Origin: Nitrospirillum pindoramense
GTDB lineage: Bacteria > Pseudomonadota > Alphaproteobacteria > Azospirillales > Azospirillaceae
Direction of reading: 5' to 3'
DNA: 64,000 bases
Assembly (NCBI RefSeq): GCF_007827955.1
Contig: NZ_VITR01000008.1
Coordinates: 1-64,000, forward strand
A program made the position numbers and the translations under genes. Below, piece by piece: positions 27,511 to 39,495 of this stretch. The notes beneath the pieces are model-generated. The model made no database searches, was not told where the DNA came from, and was given only the letters and a program-made list of their open reading frames with translations. Every line of letters begins with the position of its first letter. Within the stretch, counting starts at the first letter, position 1.

Positions 27511-30075
27511 ATGGCCCTGGAAACCTATCACAAGAAGCGCGACTTCACCGCCACGCCGGAACCGCGGGGGCGCAAGGGCCGGACGGAAGGTCATCGCTTC
27601 GTCATCCAGAAGCATGACGCCACCCGCCTGCACTATGATTTTCGGCTGGAGATGGATGGTGTGCTGAAAAGCTGGGCCGTCACCCGCGGGCCCAGCCTTG
27701 TCCCCGGGGAAAAGCGCCTGGCGGTGCATGTCGAGGACCACCCGCTGGACTATGGCGACTTCGAGGGCACCATCCCCCAGGGTGAATATGGCGGCGGCAC
27801 GGTCATCGTCTGGGACCGGGGTGAATGGACGCCCGTGGGTGACGCGCACAAAGGCTATGCCAAGGGGCACCTGGATTTCGAGCTGCATGGGGAAAAGCTG
27901 GGGGGCCACTGGCATCTGGTGCGCATGCGGGGCCGGCCGGGCGAGAAGCGCGAGAACTGGCTGCTGATCAAGGGCGAGGATGAGGCCGCGCGCGGCGAGG
28001 GCGATCCCGACATCCTGGAGGAGCGGCCGGAGTCGGTGAAGACGGGCCGGGTCATCGACGATGTGGCGGGGGAGGAGCCCGGCTGGTCGTCCAAGACGGG
28101 CAAGATCGAGAAAAGCAAGGTCGAGAAGAAGGCGCGCCCCCCCGCCGGTGCCGCCAGTCCCAAGGCGGCCGGAACAGCTGGGCTGAAAGGTGCCAAGACC
28201 GCGCCGCTGCCGGACTTCGTGGAGCCCGCCCTGGCCACCTTGCAGGCCAAGCCGCCAGTGGGGCAGCGGTGGATTCATGAGATCAAGTTCGATGGCTATC
28301 GCCTGCAGGCGCGCATCGAGGCGGGGCGGGTGAAACTCTTGACCCGGAGCGGCCTGGATTGGACCAAGCGGTTCGGCAAGGCGGTACCGGAGGCCCTGGC
28401 CGATCTGCCCATCGGCAAGGCCTTGATCGACGGTGAACTGGTGGTCGAGAACGCCGCCGGCGCCTCCGACTTTTCCGCCTTGCAGGCCGATCTCAGCGAA
28501 GGGCGCAGCGACCGCTTCGTCTTCTACGCCTTCGATCTGCTGCACCTGGAGGACCAGGATTTGCGCGGCGCGGGGTTGGAGCAGCGCAAGGCAGCGCTCA
28601 AGGATCTGCTGGCGGGGGCCGCTGGCCCGCTGCGCTACAGCGAGCATTTCGATGAGTCCGGGGGCCTGGTGCTGAACCATGCCTGCCGCCTGAGCCTGGA
28701 GGGCATCGTCTCCAAGGTGCGCGATGCCCCCTACAAGCCGGGCCGGGGCAAGGGCTGGATCAAGTCCAAATGCGGCAACCGACAGGAATTCGTGGTGGCG
28801 GGCTATGTGCCCTCCACCACCGCGCGCCGCGCCATCGGCTCCCTGGTCCTGGGCGTCTACGACCAGGGCGAGCTGCGCCATGTGGGCCGCGTCGGCACCG
28901 GCTATACCGTTTCGGTAGCGGAAGAATTGTTCCGCCGCCTGGAACGCATGCGGGTTGAGAACAGTCCTTTCGACGACACCCTGACTGCCGAGGAGCGGCG
29001 CCAGGTTCGCTATGTTCGGCCGGAGCTGGTGGCGGAGGTGGACTTCCGCACCTGGACGGGCGATGGCAACATCCGCCATGCCGCCTTCCGGGGCCTGCGG
29101 GAGGACAAGGACCCCAAGGACGTTGTGCGCGAACCGGCCGCCAAGGCGCCGGCGGGAGCGGTGCGCGATGCGGGCGCCACCCTGTCAAAGCCCTTGGTGA
29201 AGCTGAGCCACCCCGACCGCGTCTATTGGCCGGACGCGGGGGTGACCAAGGCCGGTCTGGCCGATTACTACACGGAAGTCTGGCGCTCCATCGCTCCCTT
29301 CATCGTCGAACGGCCGCTGGCCCTGCTGCGCTGCCCCAACGGCATCACGGGTGAGTCATTTTTCCAGAAGCATGCCTGGAAGGGGTTGAGCAAGGCCATC
29401 ATCCAGGTGCCCGACCCGACGGAACCAGCGGAAGGGCCGCTGATCGCGGTGAATGACCTGGACGGGCTGTTGGGGCTGGTGCAGGCGGCGGTGTTGGAAA
29501 TCCATCCCTGGGGGGCCACCCTTAAGAACTGGGAACGGCCGGACACCCTCACCCTGGACCTGGACCCGGGGGAGGGCGTGCCATGGCAGTCTGTCATTGA
29601 CGCCGCCTGGGAGGTGAAGGACAGGCTGGAACAGGCCGGCCTGGCCGCTTTCGTCAAGACCACGGGTGGCAAGGGCCTGCACGTGGTGGCGCCGGTGACG
29701 CCCAAGGCCGATTGGACGGCCGTGAAGGCCTTCACCAAGGGCATCGCCGACGCCATGGCCGCCGACAGCCCGGCGCGCTTCGTGGCCACCATCACCAAGG
29801 CCAAGCGGGGCGGCAAGATCCTGGTAGACTACCTGCGCAACCAGCGGGGGGCCACGGCGGTCGCGGCCTATTCCACACGGGCACGTCCCGGGGCGGCCGT
29901 CTCCATGCCTCTGGCCTGGGAAGAACTGAGCCCCGCCATCGGCCCCGCCTATTTCACCGTCATGACGGCGCCCACGCGGCTGGCCGCCCTTTCCGCCGAC
30001 CCATGGGCGGATTTCCGGACGGCGGCCCGGCCTTTGGAGGAGGCGAAAAGGCCGGTGCGCCAGCGGGCCGGTTAG
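27511..30075 (+). CDS. ligD: Multifunctional DNA ligase D (PE-LIG-POL)
   Basis: An 854-residue NHEJ enzyme. The order is phosphoesterase (about 15-165; ATRLHYDFRLE, PLDYGDFEGTIPQGEYGGG), a Lys/Ala-rich linker, ATP-dependent ligase (about 225-530; adenylated K259 in EIKFDGYR, IDGELVV, LEGIVSKV, WIKSKC), and archaeo-eukaryotic primase-like polymerase (about 555-840; LTLDLDPGEG with catalytic aspartates near 683-685). All three activities appear intact. PE-LIG-POL order is common in proteobacteria, while mycobacteria have POL first. It starts three bases after Ku. Confidence 0.95.
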   Translation: MALETYHKKRDFTATPEPRGRKGRTEGHRFVIQKHDATRLHYDFRLEMDGVLKSWAVTRGPSLVPGEKRLAVHVEDHPLDYGDFEGTIPQGEYGGGTVIVWDRGEWTPVGDAHKGYAKGHLDFELHGEKLGGHWHLVRMRGRPGEKRENWLLIKGEDEAARGEGDPDILEERPESVKTGRVIDDVAGEEPGWSSKTGKIEKSKVEKKARPPAGAASPKAAGTAGLKGAKTAPLPDFVEPALATLQAKPPVGQRWIHEIKFDGYRLQARIEAGRVKLLTRSGLDWTKRFGKAVPEALADLPIGKALIDGELVVENAAGASDFSALQADLSEGRSDRFVFYAFDLLHLEDQDLRGAGLEQRKAALKDLLAGAAGPLRYSEHFDESGGLVLNHACRLSLEGIVSKVRDAPYKPGRGKGWIKSKCGNRQEFVVAGYVPSTTARRAIGSLVLGVYDQGELRHVGRVGTGYTVSVAEELFRRLERMRVENSPFDDTLTAEERRQVRYVRPELVAEVDFRTWTGDGNIRHAAFRGLREDKDPKDVVREPAAKAPAGAVRDAGATLSKPLVKLSHPDRVYWPDAGVTKAGLADYYTEVWRSIAPFIVERPLALLRCPNGITGESFFQKHAWKGLSKAIIQVPDPTEPAEGPLIAVNDLDGLLGLVQAAVLEIHPWGATLKNWERPDTLTLDLDPGEGVPWQSVIDAAWEVKDRLEQAGLAAFVKTTGGKGLHVVAPVTPKADWTAVKAFTKGIADAMAADSPARFVATITKAKRGGKILVDYLRNQRGATAVAAYSTRARPGAAVSMPLAWEELSPAIGPAYFTVMTAPTRLAALSADPWADFRTAARPLEEAKRPVRQRAG

Positions 30076-30152
30076 GGAGGGCGGGTCAAAGGGCTGGCGC
30101 CGCGCCCGGTTTCAGGCAGAATGCGCCTCCCAACAGCTCAGGAGGTCCCGTC

Positions 30153-30767
30153 ATGCGTCTGATCGGAATGCCGGATTCACCCTATGTCCGCCGCGTCGGG
30201 ATCTCGCTGGTGGCCATGGGCCTGCCCTTCGAGCATGAGCGCGTATCCGTCTTCCGCCACTATGACACCTTCGCCGCCATCAATCCCGTGGTGAAGGCGC
30301 CGACCCTGGTGCTGGACGACGGCACGGTGCTCATGGACAGCACCTTGATCCTGGACGCGCTGGAACGCTTGGTTCCAGCGGACAGGCACCTCATGCCCGC
30401 CGACGCTGCCGCTTTCATCCAGGCCCAGCGCCTTATCGGCTTGGCATTGGTGGCGTGCGAGAAGACCGTGCAGGTGGTCTATGAGCTGGAGCTGCGCCCC
30501 GAGGACAAGCAGCACCAACCCTGGCTGGAGCGGGTGCGCGCCCAGGCCATCACCGCCTTCGACCTGCTGGAGCGCGAGGTGGGGGACGGCGGCGCCTGGA
30601 TGGGCGGCGACCGTCCCAACCAGGCCGATATCACCACCGCCGTCGCCTGGTACTTCGCCCAGAACATGGCCCCGGGTCTGATCGACCCGGCCAAGCATCC
30701 CGGCCTGGTCCGCCTGTCGGCTCGTGCGGAGGCGCTGCCGGAATTCCAGGCCGTGCCGTACGCCTGA
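30153..30767 (+). CDS. Glutathione S-transferase family protein
   Basis: A 204-residue protein beginning at the ATG at 30153 with AGGAGG (30140-30145) upstream. The N-terminal thioredoxin-like domain (residues 1-80) contains SPYVRRVGISLVAMGLPFEH and VKAPTLVLDDG followed by DST, where GSTs usually have ES at the gamma-glutamyl site. An all-helical C-domain follows (WMGGDRPNQADITTAVAW). It is probably a cytosolic GST of unknown substrate, sitting between ligD and the second Ku gene. Confidence 0.85.
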   Translation: MRLIGMPDSPYVRRVGISLVAMGLPFEHERVSVFRHYDTFAAINPVVKAPTLVLDDGTVLMDSTLILDALERLVPADRHLMPADAAAFIQAQRLIGLALVACEKTVQVVYELELRPEDKQHQPWLERVRAQAITAFDLLEREVGDGGAWMGGDRPNQADITTAVAWYFAQNMAPGLIDPAKHPGLVRLSARAEALPEFQAVPYA

Positions 30768-30777
30768 GCGGGCGGGC

Positions 30778-31590
30778 CTACCGCCGCTTGCTCCCGCCCT
30801 TGCCCTCGGCTGCCAGGCTTTTCTTCAGCGCGTCCATGATGTTGATGACGTTGCTGGGCGTATCGGCCTCAGGAGTCCTGGCCTTGGCCGGACGCTTGCG
30901 GCCCTTCTTCTTGGCGGCGATCAGGTCCAGCAGGCGGTCCTGCACCGGGTCGTCCACCAGGGAGGGGGCCCAGGGACGCGTGCGCTCCTCAATCAGCGTC
31001 TTCACCAGGGACAGGAGCTTGGGCTCGGGCTTTTCCTCGTGGATGTCGCCGAAGTAGGCGTCAGCATCCCGCACCTCATCGCCGTAGCGCAGGGTCCAGA
31101 CGATGATGCCCTTGCCCTGCGGCTCCAGCATCACCGCCCGCTCCCGCCGGTACATCACCAGGCGGGCGATGCCGACCTTGCCGGTGGCGGCCATGGCCTC
31201 GCGGATGACGGAGAACGCCTCCTCTCCCACGGGGTCGCTGGGCGTCAGGTAATGGGGGGTATCGTACCAGATCCACTCGATGCTATCGCGGGGCACGAAC
31301 ATCTCGATGTCGATGGTGCGGGTGCTTTCCAGCGCCACCGCGTCCAGCTCGTCATCCTCCAGGATCAGGTAATCGTCCTCGCCCCTGGGATAGGCCTTGG
31401 CCTCATCCTCCTCATCCACCGGATCGCCGCTGACGGCGTCGACATAATGGCTGACCACGCGGTTGCCCGTCGCGCGGTTCAGGGTGTGGAAGCGGACCTT
31501 CTCATTCTCCGACGTGGCGGGCGTCATGGCTACCTGGCAGGTGACCAGGGATAGCTTGAGATAGCCTTTCCAGAACGAACGCGCGGCCAT
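30778..31590 (-). CDS. ku: Ku protein, copy 2
   Basis: A 270-residue Ku homologue with SFWKGYLKLSLVTCQVAM at the start, TGNRVVSHYVD, DYLILEDDELDAV, WYDTPHYLTPSDP and a basic tail (KKKGRKRPAKAR, GKGGSKRR). It is clearly distinct from copy 1 in sequence and convergent with the ku-ligD-GST unit. Multiple Ku genes are known in rhizobia and relatives, where separate pairs act under different conditions or as heterodimers. Which partner this copy uses is unknown. Confidence 0.92.
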   Translation of the reverse strand: MAARSFWKGYLKLSLVTCQVAMTPATSENEKVRFHTLNRATGNRVVSHYVDAVSGDPVDEEDEAKAYPRGEDDYLILEDDELDAVALESTRTIDIEMFVPRDSIEWIWYDTPHYLTPSDPVGEEAFSVIREAMAATGKVGIARLVMYRRERAVMLEPQGKGIIVWTLRYGDEVRDADAYFGDIHEEKPEPKLLSLVKTLIEERTRPWAPSLVDDPVQDRLLDLIAAKKKGRKRPAKARTPEADTPSNVINIMDALKKSLAAEGKGGSKRR

Positions 31591-31653
31591 TCCGGCGATC
31601 TCCCCAGGGGTGGTGCCCCGGGGAAACCGCCGAAACGGAGGACCGGTTCCGCG

Positions 31654-34905
<3,252 letters not shown>

Positions 34906-34916
34906 GGCTCGTCTCC

Positions 34917-36092
34917 TCACTCGTCGTGGCCGGCGTCGCCCTTGCCGGCCTCCGCCTTCAGGATGAAGGCATTGCCGGCGGCGACGGTGTCGCCGGGCTT
35001 CAGCCCGGCCAGCACCTCGACCTGGGTGCCGTCGCCACGGCCCAGGGTGACCGGCCGGCGGGCATAGCCGCCGGGCACGGGCGCGAAAACCTGGGTTTGG
35101 CCGTCCAGGGTCACCACGGCGCTTTCCGGCACCAGCAAGGCGGCCTCCTGCGCGTCCGCCTCCAACGTGCCGGTGGCGAAGTCGCCGGGCCGCCATGACC
35201 CGTCCGGGTTTTCCAGCGTCGCCACCACGGGGGCGGAGCCGGTGGCCGGGTCCAGCACGGGGCCGACATGGGTCACGCGGGCCGTGGTCATGCGCCCATC
35301 CGCGCCGCTCACCTGCAGCGCCTTGCCCACGGCGACGAACGGCAGGTCTTGGGCATAGACGGGGAAGATCAGCGACAGTAGCGACAGGTCGGCGACGACA
35401 TAGGCGTCGGCATCGGCGGCCAGCCGGTCGCCCCGCGTGGCGGTGCGGGCGATGACTTGGCCGGCGATGGGGCTGCGCAGTTCCAGCCGTTGCAGGCCGG
35501 CGCCCGAGGACTTGGCGCTGGCTTCATCCAATCCCAGCGCCTGCAGGCTGTGGCGCGCGCGGCCGGTGCGGATGGCGGCCTCCGTCGCCGCCGCCTTGGC
35601 TTGGAGATAGTCGCGTTCCGGGGAAATGCGCTGGCGCCACAGCGCCTCCTCCCGCTCGGCGGTGGTGCGGGCCAGATGCTCATTTTCCCGCGCCGCCAGA
35701 TATTCGGCGCGGGCGTCGGCCACCTCGGTGCTGTCGATCAGGGCCAACACCTCGCCAGCGGTCACCGCGTCGCCCAGCCGCTTGCGCGCGTCAGCCACCA
35801 CGCCGGCGATGCGCGGGGCGATGTGGACGATGTGGTCCTGGTCGGCCGTCACCGTGGCGGTGACGCGCACCCGCCGCACCAGCCGCCCAGGGCCCGCCGT
35901 CGCCGTGGTGATGCCGGCGGCCCGCGCCTGTTCCGGCGTCAGGCGTACCAGGCTGTCATCGTGCGCCTCTGTCTTATGCTCGGCCGGTTCCCCCTTGGGC
36001 GCCTGGCCGGTGGCGATCCAGGCGGCCAGGGCGCCCAGGGTCAGGGCCCCGGCGCCCAGGCGCAGCAGGGCTTTGGTGCTGATGGTGGTCAT
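34917..36092 (-). CDS. czcB: CzcB-type periplasmic adaptor protein
   Basis: A 391-residue membrane-fusion protein linking CzcA to the outer-membrane channel. One N-terminal membrane anchor (LLRLGAGALTLGALAAWIA), a lipoyl/barrel-sandwich half (VTADQDHIVHIAPRIAGVVA), an alpha-hairpin coiled coil (about 125-185) and the second lipoyl half (LQRLELRSPIAGQVI) are visible, followed by beta-barrel segments. A short His-containing stretch (AEHKTEAHDD) follows the anchor. Its start overlaps the czcC stop by four bases (ATGA), indicating translational coupling. Confidence 0.92.
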   Translation of the reverse strand: MTTISTKALLRLGAGALTLGALAAWIATGQAPKGEPAEHKTEAHDDSLVRLTPEQARAAGITTATAGPGRLVRRVRVTATVTADQDHIVHIAPRIAGVVADARKRLGDAVTAGEVLALIDSTEVADARAEYLAARENEHLARTTAEREEALWRQRISPERDYLQAKAAATEAAIRTGRARHSLQALGLDEASAKSSGAGLQRLELRSPIAGQVIARTATRGDRLAADADAYVVADLSLLSLIFPVYAQDLPFVAVGKALQVSGADGRMTTARVTHVGPVLDPATGSAPVVATLENPDGSWRPGDFATGTLEADAQEAALLVPESAVVTLDGQTQVFAPVPGGYARRPVTLGRGDGTQVEVLAGLKPGDTVAAGNAFILKAEAGKGDAGHDE

Positions 36093-37390
36093 GGCTGGGC
36101 CTCCCCGGCGCCGGTCAGCCGGTCCAGATCGGCCCGGCTCTGGTGATAGTCTTGATAGGCCGCGACCAAGGTCAGGCGGGCGGCCAGCAGCGTGCGCTGG
36201 GCGTCCAGCACGTCGAGGTAGGGGAACTTGCCCTGGCGATAGCCTTCCCGGGTGGCGGCGGCGGCCTGTTCGGCCACGGGCACGACCTGGCGGGCCAAGG
36301 TGTCCGCCTCCTGACGTGCCACGGCTACACGGTCGCTGGCGATGGCCAGGGCGGTGTCCTGGTCCCGGGTGGCGCGGTCTAGTTCCATCTCCGCCTCCAC
36401 GCTTTCCTGATAGGCGCGGTGGATGCCGCCCCGGTTGGTGTCGAAGGCCGGGATGGGAATGGTGACGCCCAGCACCAGGGCGGTATCGCGCCCGTCGTTG
36501 AAACGGCGCACCCCGGCGCCGACGGTCACATCGGGCACGGCGCGGGCGCGTTCCACCGCGATCGCCGCCCGGCTGCGGCCCACCTCCGCCCGCCAGCGGG
36601 CGACGTCGGGACTGTTCCCGGTGGCCGGGGCGGGCGGGGGCGCCCCCAGATTCCGCAGCGCGGCGGGATCCAGGACAGGAACGGGCCCCCCCACCAGCAG
36701 CTCCAGGCTGCGGCGTGCGGCGGCCTCATCCCGTGCCGCACGGGCGGCCTCGATCTCCGCCTGGCGCAGGTTGGTCGCGGCACGGTCCTCTTGAATGGCG
36801 CTGTCGTGGCCGGACTGGACACGCGCGGCCACGGCGCGGGCGGTTTCGGCCGCCAACCCGCGCTGTTCCTCGACAATGGCGCGCTGGGCCGTGGCGGCGA
36901 GCAGGGCGGCATGCGCGACCCGCACGTCGCGGATCAGGTCCAGGCGCACGATGTCGGCGTCCAGGCGGGCGCGGCTTTCCGCCGCCGTCGCCACGGCTTG
37001 CCGGCTGCCGCGCTTGCCGCCCAGTTCGACCAGCTGGTTGAGGCCCACCGTGGTTTCCATGGCCCGGGTGCCGCGATAGGGGCCGGACCCGGCCAGGTTT
37101 TCCGTTTGCAGGGACAGTTGCGGGTTGGGCAGGACGCCGGCCTGGGTGATGTCACCCTGGGCGGCCCCGGCGCGGGCTTGGGCCGCCTTCAGGCGGGGGT
37201 TGGTGGCCAGCGCCTGGGTGATCAGCGCGGTAAGGGCCGTGTCGGCACTCGGCACGGCGGCCGGCGTGGTGGCCGGCATGGCGGCTGACAGGGGGGCGGA
37301 CACGGGCGGGGCCGGTGGCGGTTCGGCCACGGCCCAGGCGGGCCAGGCGGCGGTCAAGACCGCGGCCAGCCCGATGATCGGGATGCGCAT
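36089..37390 (-). CDS. czcC: CzcC/TolC-type outer-membrane efflux channel
   Basis: A 433-residue outer-membrane factor with a signal peptide (MRIPIIGLAAVLTAAWPAWA) and a Pro/Ala-rich linker, followed by two internally homologous OEP repeats rich in long helices. Family marks are LPNPQLSLQTENLAGSG, LVELGGKRGSR, ILDVLDAQRTLL-like (YLDVLDAQRTLLAARL) and AYQDYHQSRADLDRLTG at the end. It completes the tripartite metal efflux pump with czcB and czcA, and overlaps czcB by four bases. Confidence 0.92.
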   Translation of the reverse strand: MRIPIIGLAAVLTAAWPAWAVAEPPPAPPVSAPLSAAMPATTPAAVPSADTALTALITQALATNPRLKAAQARAGAAQGDITQAGVLPNPQLSLQTENLAGSGPYRGTRAMETTVGLNQLVELGGKRGSRQAVATAAESRARLDADIVRLDLIRDVRVAHAALLAATAQRAIVEEQRGLAAETARAVAARVQSGHDSAIQEDRAATNLRQAEIEAARAARDEAAARRSLELLVGGPVPVLDPAALRNLGAPPPAPATGNSPDVARWRAEVGRSRAAIAVERARAVPDVTVGAGVRRFNDGRDTALVLGVTIPIPAFDTNRGGIHRAYQESVEAEMELDRATRDQDTALAIASDRVAVARQEADTLARQVVPVAEQAAAATREGYRQGKFPYLDVLDAQRTLLAARLTLVAAYQDYHQSRADLDRLTGAGEAQP

Positions 37391-37483
37391 AAAAGGCTCC
37401 GGACAAGCAGGATCGATGACGCCGTGACCCGGGCCCTTCCCGGCGGGACGGGCATCAGGTGCCGCGGCGTGGGATGGAATCGA

Positions 37484-37816
37484 TCAGGCGGCCGGGGGCC
37501 GGTCCGGGGGGGCGATGGTGCGGGTGGTGTAGGGCTGGTCCAGCGGGGGTAGGGCCGCCGGCCGGATGCGGACGCCCGGGCCCGGCACGAAGGCGGGGCC
37601 GACGGCGTCCGCCACATGGACATGGCCGCAGGGGCCCTGGCCGGCATGGAAATGGACCGCGCTGTGGCGCAGGCCATCGGTGGGGTCAGGCGCGCCCTCC
37701 ACCGCCACATGCTCCTGCGTGACGCCGCACGTCGGCGCGCCGCCTGCCATTTCGGTCAGGGACGGGCCGTCGAACACCGCCGTGAACAGCAGCAGAAGGG
37801 CGAGCAACCAGCGCAT
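37484..37816 (-). CDS. Small exported His-containing protein ahead of czcCBA
   Basis: A 110-residue product from the ATG at 37816. A signal peptide (MRWLLALLLLFTAVF) leads to a mature part with LRHSAVHFHAG and CGHVHV, which cluster five His and a Cys, and a Pro-rich C-terminus. The frame stays open further upstream, but the hydrophobic start and family size favour this Met. It lies 93 bases upstream of czcC on the same strand, so it is likely the first gene of the efflux unit. A periplasmic metal-binding or sensing role is inferred from the His cluster; I do not recognise a named family. Confidence 0.6.
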   Translation of the reverse strand: MRWLLALLLLFTAVFDGPSLTEMAGGAPTCGVTQEHVAVEGAPDPTDGLRHSAVHFHAGQGPCGHVHVADAVGPAFVPGPGVRIRPAALPPLDQPYTTRTIAPPDRPPAA

Positions 37817-37955
37817 GGCCGCCAATCTGGCGATGACCGCCGCCGGCTTCAAGTCCCAAGATGGGAAAGCGGCTGCCACAGAAAGTTGTAACGCGGGGCG
37901 GCGCGCCGCGCTAAAAGGAAAGCAACAGGGAGAGAAACCGCCGGGGAGCCAACGC

Positions 37956-39494
37956 ATGGCCACGTCGCACGCTTCGAATGATACCGCTACCAACGCGCCA
38001 TTGCGGCGCATCGTCATCGTGGGCGGCGGCACCGCCGGGTGGATGGCGGCGGCCAGCCTGGCCCGTTTCCTGCGCAACCTGAAGTGCGATATCCAACTGG
38101 TGGAATCCGAACAGATCGGCACCATCGGCGTGGGGGAGGCGACCATCCCCCCCATCATGAACTTCATCCGCGTGCTGGGGATCGATGAGGACGACCTGAT
38201 CCGGCAGACCAACGCCACCTTCAAGCTGGGCATCCGTTTCCAGGATTGGACCCGCGTGGGCCATTCCTATTTCCATCCCTTCGGCCGCACCGGCTTCGAG
38301 ATGGAGGGGATAGGCTTCCCCGCCTATTGGATGCGCCAGCGCCTGGCCGGTGACGCCGCCCCGCTGGAGGAATATTCGCTGCAGGCCATGGCGGCGGCGC
38401 ACAACCGGTTCATGCGCCCGGTGCAGGCGCCCGGCTCCCCCCTGGAGGGCATCACCTATGCCCTGCATTTCGACGCCGCGCTGTTTGCGCGCTATCTGCG
38501 CGGCTATTCCGAGGCGCGCGGCGTCACCCGGGTGGAGGGCCGCGTGGTGCGGGTGGACCTGCGCCCCGAAGACGGCTTCATCGAGGCCTTGCGCCTTGAG
38601 GATGGCCGCCGCATCGACGGTGATTTCTTCATCGATTGCAGCGGATTCCGTGGCCTGCTGATCGAGGAGGCCCTGCAGGCCGGCTATGAGAACTGGCAGC
38701 GGTTCCTGCCCTGCGACAGTGCCGTCGCCGTCCCCAGCGAACGGGCGGGGCCGCCGCCCTCCTACACCCTGGCGGCGGCGCGGTCGGCCGGCTGGCAATG
38801 GCGCATCCCCCTGCAGCACCGCGAGGGCAACGGCGTGGTATACGCCCGCGATTTCCTGAGCGACGAGGCGGCGCGGGAAACGCTGTTGTCCAACCTGGCG
38901 GGCAAGCCCCTGGCCGACCCGCGCGTGTTGCGCTTCGTCACCGGCCGTCGGCGGGAAAGCTGGAAGCGCAACTGCCTGTCCCTGGGTCTGGCCAGCGGCT
39001 TCCTGGAGCCGCTGGAATCCACCAGCATCCACATGGTCCATCGCGGGCTGGCCCTGTTCATCCAGATGCTGCCGGACCGGCATTGCGAGCCGGCGGATAT
39101 TGCCCGCTATAACCGCATGCTGGCCTTCGAGTATGAGCGGATCCGGGATTTCCTGGTGCTGCACTACGCCACCGGCCAGCGGCGGGACAGCGATTTCTGG
39201 CGCCATTGCGCCGGCATCGAATGGCCCGACAGCCTGCGGGCCAAGATCGAGCTGTTCCAGGGCTACGGCCGTATCCAGCGCGAGGATACCGAGCTGTTCC
39301 CGGAGCAAAGCTGGCTCTATGTCTTCACCGGCCAGGATATCCGTCCCCGCCGTCCCGATCCCATGACCGACCTGTTGGATCCCGACAAGATCCGGGGGGG
39401 CCTGGCCAATATCCACGACGTCATCGGCCGCGTGGTCCAGACGATGCCCCACCATCAGGCCTTTATCGACCGGCATTGCGCGGCGGCGGGTTAG
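37956..39494 (+). CDS. Flavin-dependent (tryptophan-type) halogenase 1
   Basis: A 512-residue FADH2-dependent halogenase. GGGTAGWMAA is the FAD-binding motif; GVGEATIPP and NATFKLGIRF (K90, matching the hypohalous-acid-handling lysine of PrnA/RebH) follow. The WxWxIP motif is intact as WQWRIP, and GFLEPLESTSIHMV carries the conserved Glu and Ser of the halide/substrate site. All known catalytic elements are therefore present. The start at 37956 has GGGGAG upstream. Its stop is one base from the end of the convergent cupin gene. Substrate is unknown: such TonB-receptor-linked halogenases often do not act on free tryptophan. Confidence 0.92.
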   Translation: MATSHASNDTATNAPLRRIVIVGGGTAGWMAAASLARFLRNLKCDIQLVESEQIGTIGVGEATIPPIMNFIRVLGIDEDDLIRQTNATFKLGIRFQDWTRVGHSYFHPFGRTGFEMEGIGFPAYWMRQRLAGDAAPLEEYSLQAMAAAHNRFMRPVQAPGSPLEGITYALHFDAALFARYLRGYSEARGVTRVEGRVVRVDLRPEDGFIEALRLEDGRRIDGDFFIDCSGFRGLLIEEALQAGYENWQRFLPCDSAVAVPSERAGPPPSYTLAAARSAGWQWRIPLQHREGNGVVYARDFLSDEAARETLLSNLAGKPLADPRVLRFVTGRRRESWKRNCLSLGLASGFLEPLESTSIHMVHRGLALFIQMLPDRHCEPADIARYNRMLAFEYERIRDFLVLHYATGQRRDSDFWRHCAGIEWPDSLRAKIELFQGYGRIQREDTELFPEQSWLYVFTGQDIRPRRPDPMTDLLDPDKIRGGLANIHDVIGRVVQTMPHHQAFIDRHCAAAG

Positions 39495-39495
39495 G

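Noticed and set aside
26101-29079. 992-codon minus-strand open frame
   Set aside because: Antisense to well-supported ku and ligD; composition is a shadow of GC-rich coding and no domain is recognisable.
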